Positions 23,594 through 35,250 of a stretch of 64,000 bases of DNA are shown piece by piece. Position 1 is the first letter of the stretch. The number at the start of each line of letters is the position of its first letter. Under the pieces are notes generated by a model. That model worked only from the letters and a program-made list of their open reading frames with translations, ran no database searches and was not told the DNA's origin. Source of the stretch: Pollenia angustigena (taxonomy: Eukaryota > Arthropoda > Insecta > Diptera > Polleniidae); NCBI GenBank assembly GCA_930367215.1, contig OV884059.1, positions 65,381,393-65,445,392 of the forward strand, in the 5' to 3' direction. The translations under genes were made by a program, and so were the position numbers.

Positions 23594-24173
23594 TACAGTG
23601 GTATCCCGGTTTAACGAATTATATATTGTCAGGCCCTTTCGTTATATCGAAAAATTCTTTAAATCGCGAAGTTTCTTTTAATACATTTTTATTAATAAAA
23701 CAACAATATTTTAATAAAACAAAGTAAATTCGTTTATTTCCATTTATAACACAAAATAAATGGTACTTCATATCTTTTTTAAATAAATGAGTACATAGTG
23801 GAGATATAAACGGCTGCACTTACTCTTTGTAAGAAGAGAGTTCCTCCCCATTTTGATTCATTAAACGAATTCCAGCCAAGGCTGTCATAAAATTGTCCAC
23901 CATAAAATTTTTTGTGTAGATCTTGGGCTTTTGCTTTTAATATTGGACAACTAATAGCAATGTTCGCCTTCCTCCTATTTTGAAACCAATTAAACAATTC
24001 AACAGAAAACAAACATTTGTTTTGTAAACAAAAGACTTTGTAACGTAGAAATTTTTATTTTGGCGAGCAAGTATTTTCTTTGCTTTCTTTGTAAGAAAAG
24101 AAAATACTTCTCTTAACTCGTTGTTTTCAGTAAAATCGCTTTTAAAATATGGTAAAAATATATACAAAAACAA
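23594..24173 (-). pseudogene. pogo/Tigger-like transposon remnant
   Basis: The terminus TA-CAGTGGTATCCCGGTTTAAC at 23594 is typical of the pogo/Tigger group of Tc1/mariner. On the minus strand at about 24000-23860 the frame reads LFNWFQNRRKANIAISCPIL and KAQDLHKKFYG, a good match to the CENP-B-type helix-turn-helix of these transposases. The catalytic domain is absent: after about 23830 the frame runs directly towards the terminus. Several frameshifts and the lack of a second terminus show an old deleted copy. Confidence 0.7.
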
Positions 24174-24533
24174 AAGAGAATGGATGCAAATATGTTTGCA
24201 TTCATTCTTATATCCTTTTATAAATTTTTTTGTAAAAATTCGTTATATTGAGTACAAAAACTCTCTGTTTGTATATAATAAGCCCTTCGATTGTTATTTT
24301 GATATGATGATGATATTCATATGCATAATGATATGAACCCAATGGAAATGTAAAGTTTTAAAATGAACTACGTTAAGAATATCAATATTATTGTAATTTA
24401 ACCTTTTTGTTTTAAACATAAATATAAACTTATTTTGAAATAGTTTATTGCAAAGATGTGGAATTGTTTAATTTTGATCTGAACCATTATACTTTTTATT
24501 AAATTGGTAAGTTTTATAACAATTATAATTACT

Positions 24534-25680
24534 TAGGGATGCCAATCGGGATTGATTTTAGAAAATCCTGTGATTCGGGATTTTTAAATCCCGATCCTGA
24601 AATTCCGGGATTTCTGGATCCCAGGATTTCTGTATTTTTTTTAAATAAACAACACTTTTTATTTATTTATGAATTTTTAAAAGGTATTATATATATTACA
24701 TTTATTTTAAAAAGACAACAATAAGAATTATAAAAATAAAAATATAACTAAACCCTGCAAACAAATGGAAGATATCCCCTAAGGCAATAGTGTAGCAATA
24801 TCTCCAAATTGTCATCTAAAAGAAAATAATCAAAGTAATATTTTATTTTCTTCCTTTTATAATTTTTTAGAAAATTACGCAATTTTTTTTTAAATTTAAT
24901 ACATACGTCATAAATAAAAAATAAAAATTAATCCAATTATTAAAACTTAAAAATTATTTCTCAAAATATTCTGCAAAAGGTAAATATTTAAATTAAATAA
25001 ATCGGTTAAATATTGATCTGTTTCCTTTTAAATTTAGTCAAGAATTTCTCAACCCTGGATGCAATTTTAAAGAAGTGGTAGGTTTTTTTTAAAGAATTTG
25101 GTGGAAGCTAAATATTTATGTATATTTTTTACTTTATTTTAATGATAAATTATATTATGTTAAGTAAAATTTATACGTATACAATTACCAATTTAATTTT
25201 AAATAAAAAGCTGTGCTTTTTTGTACCCAAATGGCAATTTTTTTAAATGCAAAATCTTCTTTTTATCTTCCCAATGATATTTTGGTGATATCTTCCTATT
25301 TTCTTAAAAGTGGTTATCTGGCGATATTGCCAGTTAATCATCTAGCAGTATCGCTTTCGTATTGCTTAGAAGTATTGCCATCGAGACACGTTTCTTCCCG
25401 AAGGAAGTATCTTCCGCAATACGAAATCGATTATTACCGCAATAACATTTTTCATCCAGGCAATACGTTTGGCAATACATAAGGTGTATTTCTGTGTTTG
25501 CTGGGAATATAATTTTTAATAATTTTTTTTTTTTTTGTATAGAGTATAAAAATTCAATAAAACGAACATTTTTGTACACAAAACTTGATATATTAAAAAT
25601 CCAGGGATTAATAAAAATTAATTCCGGGATTGGGGATTTGTCAATCCCGAAAAATCCCGGGATTTACCGTTTGACACCCA
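24534..25680. mobile_element. Inverted-repeat element with GGGATT-rich ends
   Basis: The left end TAGGGATGCCAATCGGGATT pairs imperfectly with the right end, whose complement starts TGGGTGTCAAACGG. Both subterminal zones are dense in TCCCGGGATT-type words. TAGGG-GTGTCAA-like termini suggest hAT, but no 8 bp duplication survives. An internal zone (25300-25480) repeats GCAATAC / GTATTGC. Non-coding, about 1.15 kb. Confidence 0.6.
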
Positions 25681-25831
25681 GGAACGATATCTATTTTTTT
25701 AGTGATTGTGTAGACATACACAACCCTTAATACCGCTCGTAGCTATTTTCAAGAAAGAACCGAACATTATATAATGTTCAGTTCTTCGTTAAAAAACAGA
25801 ACAATTGTAGTGATACTGAAGACAAACATTA

Positions 25832-26315
25832 TACACAGAAAAAATTAAAAATTTTCTCTAATCACCAATTTTATACCAAATTCATAGAATCAAGCAACCC
25901 ATTTGTTGCTTTTGCACCTATTACCAAAATGATTATATTGATTACTAAAAATTGTAAAAATTTTATATTTTGAATATTTTTTTTTTCAATAAATTGTATT
26001 TTTAATTTTAATTAAAAAAATTATCAAAAAACTTTGCCGTTTCAAACAATGTGTTGATTGATTTTGACAATTTTCAAAAACAATCTCACAAGTTTAAATT
26101 ATTTTATTTTAAAGAAATAATTTTATGTTATTTGATTATTATTTTAATTCAAAATTTATTTCAAAACAACTAAAATGTTAATTAAATCAAAATTATTTTT
26201 TTAATTTTCGTTCAACAAAAAAATAATTGATTAAATTATCACATTAATTAAGTTTTAATACTTTTACAATAATTTTTTTAATTGATAAAAAACTACTAAT
26301 AATTTTTTCTGTGTA
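25832..26315. mobile_element. TA-flanked MITE, TACACAGAAAAAATT family, copy 1
   Basis: Ends TACACAGAAAAAATTA and its complement TAATAATTTTTTCTGTGTA bound about 484 bp of AT-rich non-coding sequence. The terminal TA could be a Tc1/mariner-type duplication. The same ends bound 47819-48832. Confidence 0.75.
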
Positions 26316-26589
26316 TTTTAATGTTCTATAATGTTTTTTTCGTGTGTTTATTTTGTTTTTGTAAAAAATGTTTGGTTTTTTTACCAGCCAAAAGGGACGA
26401 ACATTAATGAGCCGAACCGAACACATTGAAGTTTGTGGATTTTCAAAAAAAAAAAACGAACAAAGTTAAAGACTAATGTTCAAAAATACTTGTTTCTTAA
26501 TATGAAAAATGTACTGCCATCTTATAATTTATATTGACGCAATTAATATTATTTTTAACTGCTAATAGCAAAATTACATTTTTTTTATA

Positions 26590-26648
26590 AATAAGTTTCT
26601 AAAAAGTCCCCCTCCCCAAACGGTACTGCTGGATCCGCGCCTGGGTAT
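26590..26648. mobile_element. Solo right end of a hAT element
   Basis: CTGGATCCGCGCCTG preceded by GTCCCCCTCCCC matches the right terminus of the hAT at 14502-16068. No left end was found upstream in the window. Confidence 0.6.
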
Positions 26649-27608
26649 GTTGGGATTTAATTTAAGTGAAGTTCGCTGTAGTGCATGGTGCATTACTAAA
26701 ATATTACCAAAAATATTTTGTGATTAGGCAAATCTTATCAAGTTTAGCAGAAATACTTGCATACGTACATATTTATCTTAATGATTTATTATCATTTAAA
26801 TATTTTAAACTATTATGACTTAAAAAAAAAATTGGATCCAGGATTGTCCTGGTTTTAGATTACTTGCCTGGGGTCCTGGTCCACTATTGAATTGTCCTGG
26901 TTTTTTCTACAGGTCAATACAAAAAATTTGTTTTTTGCTAGTTCGAGTTGTTAACAAAGGTTAAGATTTCTGTTATAACACTGTTAACATAAGGCAATTG
27001 TATAAACAACTTAAATTAAATTCTACTGTTATCTGGTGTAAACGTCGTTTAACTATAAGCTTTCAATCCTCTTTCAAATTTAGTTTCAACTAGTTGCTGT
27101 AAAAAGTTATACCATGTAAAAAACTTTTGCAAATAATCGAAAACCGATATCAAATTGCTTTCTATAAAGCCGCCCATACACGTTTCAATTTAATTGTCAA
27201 CTGAGTCGGTTGTTGTCCAAATCAAAGCGTATATGGCCTTGTCAATTGATAACTTTGACAGTTGTCGAGTTGTTTGAAGAAAAATCAAAAGATTTTGATT
27301 TTTTCAAGTTGAGTACTTAGCCTGCTCAATGGACTTAAGAAAGAAACTCGTTAAAGGCTGAAACACTAGATAGTATTATTCTATGTAAGTTTAATTTTAA
27401 TATGAATTGCTGCCTGTTTTATAACTATACCAAAGACCGAAATAGAGTTCTAGAAAAAGTGCAATCTTCCTAAAAGTATTATAGTTAAGAACATTTTTAA
27501 GCTCAACTTTTTATTATTTTTCATCGTTTTAATGTACATGAAGTACACGCAATTTTTTTTTTTTTTTGTATATATTGTTTGATTTAAAAATAAAAATGGA
27601 TGGTTTTT
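26649..27608. other. Spacer with a small foldback
   Basis: Positions 27167-27240 form a foldback of about 75 bp (GCCCATACACGTTTCAATTT against AAATCAAAGCGTATATGGCC). Around 26840-26910 TCCTGGTTTT is repeated. No gene is seen. Confidence 0.5.
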
Positions 27609-28393
27609 ACATATGGGTAAATCCTGCGTGACGAACGCTACATTCGCACGCGTTTTCTGATTGAAATATAAAAATTTTTTGGTCCATCAATAAAGATAGC
27701 TTCAACTTATATATAGCGTTTAGTGACATTAATATGTACTTACGAATGGCATATATCATAATTTCTTAGCAAGTATTTGTTGCGAAATAAATGATCACAA
27801 AGTTTTGTGACGCACGCTACAAAAAGTGGAAGTAACTTCAAAGGTTGAAGTGCGTTTTCCTAATTTTTAGCGAATTCGGCATGATAAGGTATACAACATC
27901 TAATTCCTTAAAGAAAGATGACTATAAGAGAATTCTAAACGCACTTATTCGCAGCCAAAAATTTTTGTGATTTTTTGACAAAAGACGTGAACCCTTTGTG
28001 ACGCACGCTACATAACGCACGCTACAGTTTTTCCAGTAGCATTTTGTTATTATATTTTATTTATTTTAACAACACAAATTATATTTTTATGAATTGCATT
28101 TCTTAAACTGATTTTTTAACTAATGAATATTAACTATTTTTTTTAACGAAATTCATATTTTGATAAGTGCTATTTTAGGCACAAAAATCACCTAAAATAA
28201 TGCTAAATTCACGTATAACATTAAGAAATCAGCAGTGGGGTAGGATTTGGTAAAAATTATTGCATTAATGATCATTGAAATACATATTTTTTAATATAAA
28301 AATTAAATTGTACATCTAGTCTTATATTCCATTAAAAAAAATTAATTTGAAAAATTTTTGGTTGGTGGACTGTTTCTGGGATTTGCCCATATA
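27609..28393. mobile_element. Inverted-repeat element with a periodic motif
   Basis: Ends ATATGGGTAAATCC and GGGATTTGCCCATAT are imperfect complements. Inside, GTGACGMACGCTACA occurs near 27628, 27806 and 27999, the last followed at once by ACGCACGCTACA. About 785 bp, no coding frame. Confidence 0.6.
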
Positions 28394-28394
28394 C

Positions 28395-28666
28395 ATACAT
28401 ATCGAGCCCTAACAGCGAAAATAACGTAAGCGACATGATTTTCAATTTTCGTGTTCTTTAATAAATGACTTTATTGGCAACACTTGCATCATCTCCTAAA
28501 ATATCATGGTCACATAATGTACCGTTACGATTTTATAGCAAAAACAATTTTAGTGTAAGCGACAAATTTCATACAAAATTAATATGAAACAAAACAAAAA
28601 AGCTCTCTCCTGTAAAATTTGATTTTTGGCGCTTACATTATTTTCGCGGTTAGGGGTCGATATGTA
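28395..28666. mobile_element. Short inverted-repeat element (MITE)
   Basis: TACATATCGAGCCCTAACAG with GAAAATAACGTAAGCG at the left matches the complement of the right end (CGCTTACATTATTTTCGCGG, then TAGGGGTCGATATGTA). Arms are about 38 bp, total about 272 bp. Confidence 0.8.
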
Positions 28667-28819
28667 TTAAAATAACTTTTTTGTTGGTGTAATTTTTTCC
28701 ATTTTTTCTATGTGTCCTGGTTGATAGGTTCAAACTTCTGGCAGCCCCAGATTAGTAACAATTTATATATGTAGAGAGTTTTTCTGCAATATATTTGGGT
28801 AATACATTGGCTCTTAACG

Positions 28820-29050
28820 ATGCACAGTGGCTGAAAATTTTATTTCATTGGCCAAAAGTCCAATTTTTGTTTGTCACCGATTTAAAAAATTTAAATTTTA
28901 TTTAATAGTAAACATATTTAAACTAAGGTAGTCAAAAAATTAGGTCAAAATATATTATCTGTCGATTAAAAAAAATTTCGCTAAAATATCTCCTTCGGTT
29001 CAAAAGTTACAAATATTTGGCCAATGAAAAACGATTTTCAGTCACTGTGC
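28820..29050. mobile_element. Short inverted-repeat element (MITE)
   Basis: GCACAGTGGCTGAAAAT at the left and its complement ATTTTCAGTCACTGTGC at the right are extended by CATTGGCCAAA / TTTGGCCAATG. About 230 bp. A decayed relative lies at 22500-22620. Confidence 0.75.
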
Positions 29051-29799
29051 TATGGTCGGACATATTTTAAACGTTGTCGTAGTCGATTTTAAAAACTGGT
29101 ATTATGGTTGTCGTTAGCCATAATATTTTGTTGTCGTAGTTAAGATATGTATGTATCTGGCAGCAACAGTGGCATGTTTGTCTCTCAATGTATCTTAGTT
29201 TTCGAAGTGTTAAATAAGAGGTACCCGTCGCATGTCTATCCAAAAAAAAGTTATTTTTAAATTGGGAAAAAATTTGTCATATAAAAATTTGTCAAATTTA
29301 GGGTATAAATCATCAAATTGTTAATGGGCCATTTTTGCACCCGAAAATCGTCAAAATGCCAATAATGAAACTATTTGGAGACATTTTAATCCCCACATCT
29401 TTTCTATAAGTTGCTTAAAATTATATAATTTCATTGAAGCAAAACTGCAGCTCTGAATAAACATTTGTGCCACTGCACCGCAATCGTTTTATTAAAATTA
29501 TTAAACTATTTAAAAGACCCCCAAACAAATTTGTTTAACATTTGTACCTTTGAACAAAAAAAAAAAAAAAAAAACAAAACAAAACATAAAAAAAGCTTGA
29601 ATATTTTTTGATTATAATTTTAAGTATAACAACTCAATACAACAACTTTTCAAAAAATATTCCATATTTAAACCTTCAGCTTTGGGTGGGGGACGGTCTA
29701 AAATCCAAGCGGATCAGTTGGTGTGTATTTGAGTAACTTTGTGTGCCTTGTCGTAAATAGCCGTAGAGTAGAATATGTATGTATGTGTCTGTAATCACC
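29051..29799. other. AT-rich spacer
   Basis: No gene. An A run of about 19 bases lies at 29556. A short diverged repeat phrase (TATGTATGTGTCTGT) lies at its right end. Confidence 0.6.
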
Positions 29800-30168
29800 C
29801 TGCAAATAAAATTAGACCACTTGATCCATTTTGATAAAATGGACTACTCCATGGACTGGTCCGATGTAATGTAAGCATGGACCATGTCATTGTTAAAAAG
29901 TATTTGTAGTGAGACGACATGTCTTCGTTTTTTAACGACATGCTTTCGTTTTTAAACGATTTCAAAACTAGTCCTCTTGAGTGTACCATGGAGTAGTTTT
30001 AAAACTACTCCTTAGTGGTCCAAAGGTGGGTTATATGGTCCTCTCCTAGGACATCGTAATGTTAAATAAACCAGGTTTTTCCATACGTTTGTGTTAGTTT
30101 TGGACTAGTCCTGGTCCCTTGTGGACTACTCTTTACACGCGTGTTTGGACTGGTCCTATTATTTGCAG
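29800..30168. mobile_element. Inverted-repeat element rich in GGACTAGTCC words
   Basis: Ends CTGCAAATAAAATTAGACCA and the complement of CTGCAAATAATAGGACCA bound 369 bp full of GGACTACTCC / GGACTGGTCC words on both strands. No coding frame and no clear target duplication. Confidence 0.7.
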
Positions 30169-31091
30169 AGCACTCGTTGTTTCTGTCTGTTTGGTAGATT
30201 GTTTATGTGAATCTGAATCTGGATATGGTAGAAAGTACGACTACAAGCAGCGTTGCTATAAGATTTGGAAGGAAAATCTTCTTTTGGCGAACAAAAAATC
30301 TTATTTTGAAGAGCAAAATCTTAAAATTTTCTATAAAGTAAAAATTATAAATTTTTTAAAAAAACTACTTCTTATTATGGAAACTATTTGCAATGAAATA
30401 CGTAATTGCGGTATTTATGCAAAATTAGGTTGTAGGCTTAAAATTGTGTTTTTAGTTATATTTTCCAAAAAAATACATTTTAAATTAATTTAATTTATAA
30501 TAAATAAGAACGTAAAAAAGTTCATCTATATAAAGAAGTTTCATCGAAAGTAACTATATTCTAATATTAGAGATGTATAGATTATGGGTAAAAAAATTTT
30601 GGTTTGGGAGCCATGAAGCTCATACATCATATGAATTCTTAAGGGTTCTTAATTTAATATTATATATTTTGATACCGTTGTTATATCGAAGGCATTTTGA
30701 GAAAATCGCATTTAAAAAAGCTCATTGAAAGATATTTATTTTTCTAAATATATTCCGAATGGAATTTTTATTAAAATAATGTTTGTATACTTTTTAAAAG
30801 ATATTCGCAAGTACCTTTTTTAAAAATTATCGTAAACATGGAATGTAGAATTTTCAAACCAAAAGCTTCTTAACCCTAGGATTCTCGGTAACTTTTTTCA
30901 ACTAAGTTCTCCTCTTGGTCCAGGCAGACCACAATTAGAACAGCTAAAAACCCAATTAAATCAAAAGTAAATAAATATATTCAATATGTGTGTTGTTCGA
31001 CCTTTTGTTGTAATTTTAATGTTAATAATTCGTTAAGCTCAAGGTCAGGTTTTTTATATTTTTTTATTTATTTAAAAAATGTTTTCCAATA

Positions 31092-31120
31092 TTTCGAAAT
31101 CCACTGGATCTCATCTTCAG
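31092..31120 (-). ncRNA. Possible degenerate hammerhead-like core in the PLE 3' region
   Basis: On the minus strand CTGAAGA is followed by a 7 bp hairpin (GAGATCC / GGATTTC, loop AGT) and then GAAA. This has the order CUGANGA, stem II, GAAA of a hammerhead ribozyme, with one extra T. Penelope-like elements are known to carry hammerheads. Helices I and III and the cleavage site could not be identified, so this is tentative. Confidence 0.3.
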
Positions 31121-31297
31121 GGTACTACAATTATAATTAACAAAATATAAAAACATAATTTTAACATTAAATGAATACATTTTGTCCCACTGTGTCATAA
31201 AACATATAAACAGAAATAAGCGCACAAAAAAATAAAAACTTACAAGAGGAACAATAATAAAAAACACGTCACACACGGTTTTACATTTAAAATTGCA

Positions 31298-32580
31298 CTA
31301 ATTCCTTATTCTATTTTTGTTTATTATATGTCTATATTGTTTTGCTGAGCTCGTCTCTAAATCACTCTTAAAGTTCATTCGGTACTCTTTGCTTGTGTTT
31401 ATTATATTTAACATTTCTAGTGTATAGCGTTTATGGTATTTTTCCTCTCTTTGCAATATCTCCACATTGTCGAAGTTTGGTGTGTGCCCTTTGTCTGCAC
31501 AATGGGCTAGAAGTGCGGTTTTTTGTGTTGAAGTTTTATTTATATTTTTCAGGTCAGATTTATGTCCTGCTAATCTTGTCTTAAGTTTGTTTTTTGTTGT
31601 ACCAACATATACCTTTTTACATACATTGGTTTCGTCACCATTACAATTTATTTTGTAAATCAAATTAGATTTTTCCATTTTATCCAGCTTACTTTTGGTG
31701 TTTGAAAAAAGTTGTCGTAAAGTGTTTTCCGATCTAGGTGCTATTTTATAGTTTTCCTTATCATAGATGTCAGATTTTTCAATCCTCTCAGAAATTCCTG
31801 GCACATATGTCATTGATTTATACCATTTTTTATTTCCATCTATTTCTCTGGTTTGTCTGTTTTCTACTTGTAAGAGTCTTTTAATAATATTGTCTGGGAA
31901 TGCATTTTTCTTCAATATTTCTTTTATTTTCGTCATATTATTCTGGTGAAAAAGTGCATCACTTATAGTTAAAACTCTTTTTATTAAGTTGTTGGCGGTG
32001 TTCATAATAATGTTTTTTGGCTGGCACGAATGAAAATTTATTATTCTACCTGACGATGTAGGTTTTTGATACCAGTCTATTTTCAGTTTGTTACCCGATC
32101 TAATTACCAGAGTATCAAGGTATGGTAATTGTCCATTTATTTCTTGTTCCAAAGTGAATTTTATTTGTGTATGGAAGCGGTTCAACTCCTCTAGCATCTC
32201 ATTTATGGCGTTGGTTTTTACAATACCAAAAATGTCATCCACATATTTAGTTAGAATTTTCGGTTTACAGTCCAATCTTTGAATGCAAGTCTGCAAAAGT
32301 TCCTCCATCACGATATCGGCCACGATAGGGGACGCTGGTGATCCCATAGGTAATCCCTTCCTTTGTGTATAGATTTTGTCTTTATATTTAAAATAACGAT
32401 TTTCCTTAATACAAAATTTTAATATTTTAAAAAATAAATCTTTGGGTATATTTGTTAATTTCTCGATCTCCTCCCACTTATCTTTGATCACGTCAATTGC
32501 AAAATCAACCGGTATGCTCGGAAAAAGCGATATTACGTCAAAAGAAACTAATTTTTCGTCATCTTCTATTGCATCATATC
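31298..32580 (-). pseudogene. Penelope-like element reverse transcriptase with GIY-YIG, 5'-truncated
   Basis: An uninterrupted minus-strand frame is open from 32580 to the stop at 31298; there is no start codon because the 5' half is missing. Order of motifs: SFDVISLFPSIP (RT motif A, before residue 1 of the 397-residue part), QRKGLPMGSPASPIVAD (residues 43-59), YVDD (83-86), LPYLDTLV (122-129), and a C-terminal GIY-YIG nuclease with LIYKINC (277), YVGTT (295), R306, H310 and E359. This RT plus GIY-YIG order is diagnostic of Penelope-like elements, which copy themselves by target-primed reverse transcription. The frame is intact in what remains, so the truncation may be recent. The RT fingers and any N-terminal part are absent. 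The 3' region extends to about 30986. Confidence 0.93.
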
Positions 32581-32596
32581 TTCTATTGCAGATAAT

Positions 32597-32943
32597 ATGC
32601 AGCTAATAGGCAACGCAAACTTGTTTAAAAAGGAGCTATTAAATCACTTCTGTTAAACTTTAATATGTTAACTAAATATGCTAATTAAAATTGTTTTGTC
32701 TTAAATTTGAATATGTTAACTAATTCATTTTTTCTCTGCGCTTTTTTTGTAATTGTATATTATACTACTTAGCTTTAATTTTTGTTTGATTTTAATTCAC
32801 TAAATAATAATGCTTTTTTAGTTTGATAATTTTTAATCATACCCATTTTAGTTTGCTATACTCACTAGCACTATCATTTATAAGATTTATCTTGTTGTGC
32901 TAGATCATCAATAAATAAACAAATAAAAAAAAAAAAAAATAAA
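32597..32943 (+). mobile_element. 3' end of a CR1/L2-type LINE
   Basis: A short frame MQLIGNANLFKKELLNHFC ending with TAA at 32654 resembles the extreme C terminus of LINE ORF2. It is followed by 290 bp of 3' UTR and a tail AATAAATAAACAAATAAAA. The UTR phrase TTATCTTGTTGTGCTAGATC resembles AAGTCTTGTTGTACTGC next to the tail of the LINE at 40118-42275, so the two are probably related. It abuts the broken 5' side of the Penelope-like element. Confidence 0.65.
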
Positions 32944-33096
32944 CTAAAAAAATTGTATTAAAAATTTACTGTTAAAAAAACCGTAAAAAAATTTGTATGT
33001 TGTACAAACTTAAATTTAAAAATCTTTATTTCTAAAAATAAAAAAATCTTATAAATCTTAATTCTGGCAACGCTGACTACAAGTATTAACAGTAAG

Positions 33097-33418
33097 CAGG
33101 GCTTTCAGACTTGGGGGTTAATACCCAAGGTGGGGGATTTCATGCGCTCAAAAAGGATAAAGAAAGTCATTTGAGGATTGGGAATTTTAAAAAAATCCAA
33201 CAAGCCCCAAATTCTTTACAATTGGCTCATTCGCCTTTAAAACAGTATATTGTTCTGCTTGAAATTCCTCACTGAAATCGCATAAAAAGAATTGAAAAAA
33301 CATGCCGAACCCAGTCGTTTCAAACAAAATAAACAAATTTTTTTACTAAACATTTTTATTTGGGGATTTATTTTTATTTTTTGGGGACAAGGAAAAAAGT
33401 ACCTGGAAAAAAGCCCTA
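33097..33418. mobile_element. hAT MITE
   Basis: Flanked by the 8 bp duplication ACAGTAAG (33089-33096 and 33419-33426). Ends are CAGGGCTTTCAGACTTGG and the complement of TAGGGCTTTTTTCCAGG. 322 bp, non-coding. It starts five bases after the duplication of the neighbouring hAT copy 2. Confidence 0.8.
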
Positions 33419-33426
33419 ACAGTAAG

Positions 33427-34498
33427 CTGATTTTTGTTTTTCCTTCCACATTTTATATTATTTTCATTTCAGATTTTTCCATTAAAGAAGGTATGATTCA
33501 ACTTATTGTGTCCGTTTAAAGATCTTGTGCATTTTTACTCTAAAAAATTCTGTATTTTTCAAACTTCTTTGTTACTAACTATAACTGAGTGTATCTGTAT
33601 ATGTCTGTGTTGCATTAGTTGCAAAAATATGCCAAAGTACAGAGAGTATCTTTTGTATAGTTTTAACTTTAATTCCTTTTATTGAGATTTTTTTATTTTT
33701 CGTTTTGTTTTTTTAATTTTTTTATTCTTCCAGTCTTACTCCCATTTATTTTTACAGCAGCTAGAATATTATTTTATTTTAATATTTTTACTTTGGCAAT
33801 CATTTCTTGTGTGCTTCAAGTTGTATTTTTTATATAAATTTTAAAAGTTGTTTTTGCTTTTTTTAATTTAGTCGAGTCTTATGTTGAATCTCAGGCATGG
33901 AGACGTGTTTAACTGCAAATTAAAAAAGTTGCCAACTGCAGTAATTGTACATGAAATTGTATCTGTTTGCCATACGCGGTTTCTGTGTTTTTGCTTTGCA
34001 TATTTTCAAATAATTTTGTATTTTTGCTTCAGTAAAATATTTAGTGTTAGTGGCAAATAAAATTCAACAAATTAAAAGATTGTAAATTGTCAGGTTTTAT
34101 TTGTTTCTACGTTAATTGCTATAATTTGGATACCAGCAATTAAACATTTAAATAGTATACAGTTGTTTCAAAGATGTAAATTGTATGTTTAGTTTTAGGA
34201 AAATAAATTGTTATGGTATTTGTCAAATTTGACAAAAAATTGTCATGTGAAGAACCGATGTTAACGAGTTTGTCTATTAAATTGCCATTATATAAAAGCA
34301 CTTGATAAATAACATTTTTTCTTGCAAAGAGGCGCTGAACAAAGAACACGCGCAGGAGGACGATTCGACTAAGGCCGGCCCTGTTTGTTCTTTCAAATTC
34401 ATGGTGACTTTTGTTTTTAATTCACCATATACGAGAAGAGATACCGAGAACTTATTCGATCAGAAAAGCAGGGCACAAAGTTATTTTCTACAGATGTG
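33427..34498. other. AT-rich spacer
   Basis: Position 33608-33665 (GTTGCAAAAATATGCC, AAAGTACAGAGAGTAT) resembles the repeat at 948. No gene is recognised. Confidence 0.5.
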
Positions 34499-34610
34499 TT
34501 GGTTGGCGTTGGCGTATACGGCAGAGTCGTTTTTTGTAATAGATCAAAGTAACACACAACCTTTGTTCTTTAATCTACTACAAAAATCAACTCTGGCGTA
34601 TACGCCAACC
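34499..34610. mobile_element. Small foldback element
   Basis: GGCGTATACGGCAGAGTCG and its imperfect complement CAACTCTGGCGTATACGCC are extended by TTTTTTGTAATAGATCAAAG against its complement. About 112 bp. The 109-codon frame over it (34302-34631) is mostly a by-product. Confidence 0.6.
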
Positions 34611-35250
34611 ATAATCAGGCTGAATAATTAACATGACTTTTAATATTTATTTTAATGTGTAATTTTCATGGGGATTAAAACAATATTTACAGTCAAATTA
34701 ATTATTTTTTTTGCTCGAAATAAAAAAACATCAAAAAAAAAACTGTAATTATGTGGCCGTATGGAAAAATTAGAAAAAAACATTTTTTTAAAACACGTGA
34801 AAAACTCACTTAAAGTTTGTAACAAAGTTTGTATGAATCATTTTAAAGATTTCTGGTTCCATTGAACTAATTTTTGCACATCAAAACAGAAAATCAATGT
34901 CAGTTATCTGGTTTTTTCGAAAAATCGAGTTATCTAGTTTTTTCAAAACATTTGGTATTTTTCTGAGTTTCGTTTTTCAAATAACTTTTAAATGAGAAAC
35001 TATATCGAAATTTCGATCTGACAGAGTGATATTAAATGAAACACGCTTTCTATTTTTTGGTGTTAACTCAATTTTTGCAAAAAGTGGAGGCAAATGAAAA
35101 AGGATTTTTAAGCCAACCTTTTCATAACCAAAAACTAGACAATATAGTATGATGTTTTTACGTATGGAATATTGCGTGACCATTTCTTCAAAAATTAAAA
35201 AATTTTAATTAATGCGTACCCTATTGTTGATCAAGTGCGATATGTATACA
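34611..35250. other. AT-rich spacer
   Basis: No supported gene or repeat. A few short open frames have no recognisable motif. Confidence 0.55.

Larger units (their letters stand above)
30248..33075. mobile_element. hAT-type element, copy 2, containing two retroelements
   Basis: Flanked by a perfect 8 bp duplication ACTACAAG (30240-30247 and 33076-33083). Termini CAGCGTTGCTATAAG and the complement of CAGCGTTGCCAGAATT pair. The left 730 bp matches the truncated copy at 5331. Its interior has been filled by a Penelope-like element and a LINE 3' end. The element's own residual sequence shows no transposase frame, so it was probably non-autonomous. Confidence 0.85.

Noticed and set aside
23937..24173. 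Separate gene on the minus strand
   Set aside because: It is an out-of-frame overlap with the CENP-B-type helix-turn-helix frame of the Tigger remnant.
25213..25482. 89-codon frame
   Set aside because: It runs through GCAATAC / GTATTGC repeats inside an inverted-repeat element; no protein motif.
26830..28750. One large element bounded by TCCTGG words
   Set aside because: The words at 26840 and 28709 do not form a convincing inverted pair, and no target duplication was seen; three independent MITEs explain most of the interval.
30119..30493. 124-codon frame
   Set aside because: It crosses the border between a MITE and the hAT copy at 30248, so it is a chance fusion.
34302..34631. 109-codon open frame
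   Set aside because: It runs through a small foldback element and spacer, has no motif, and its composition fits chance.
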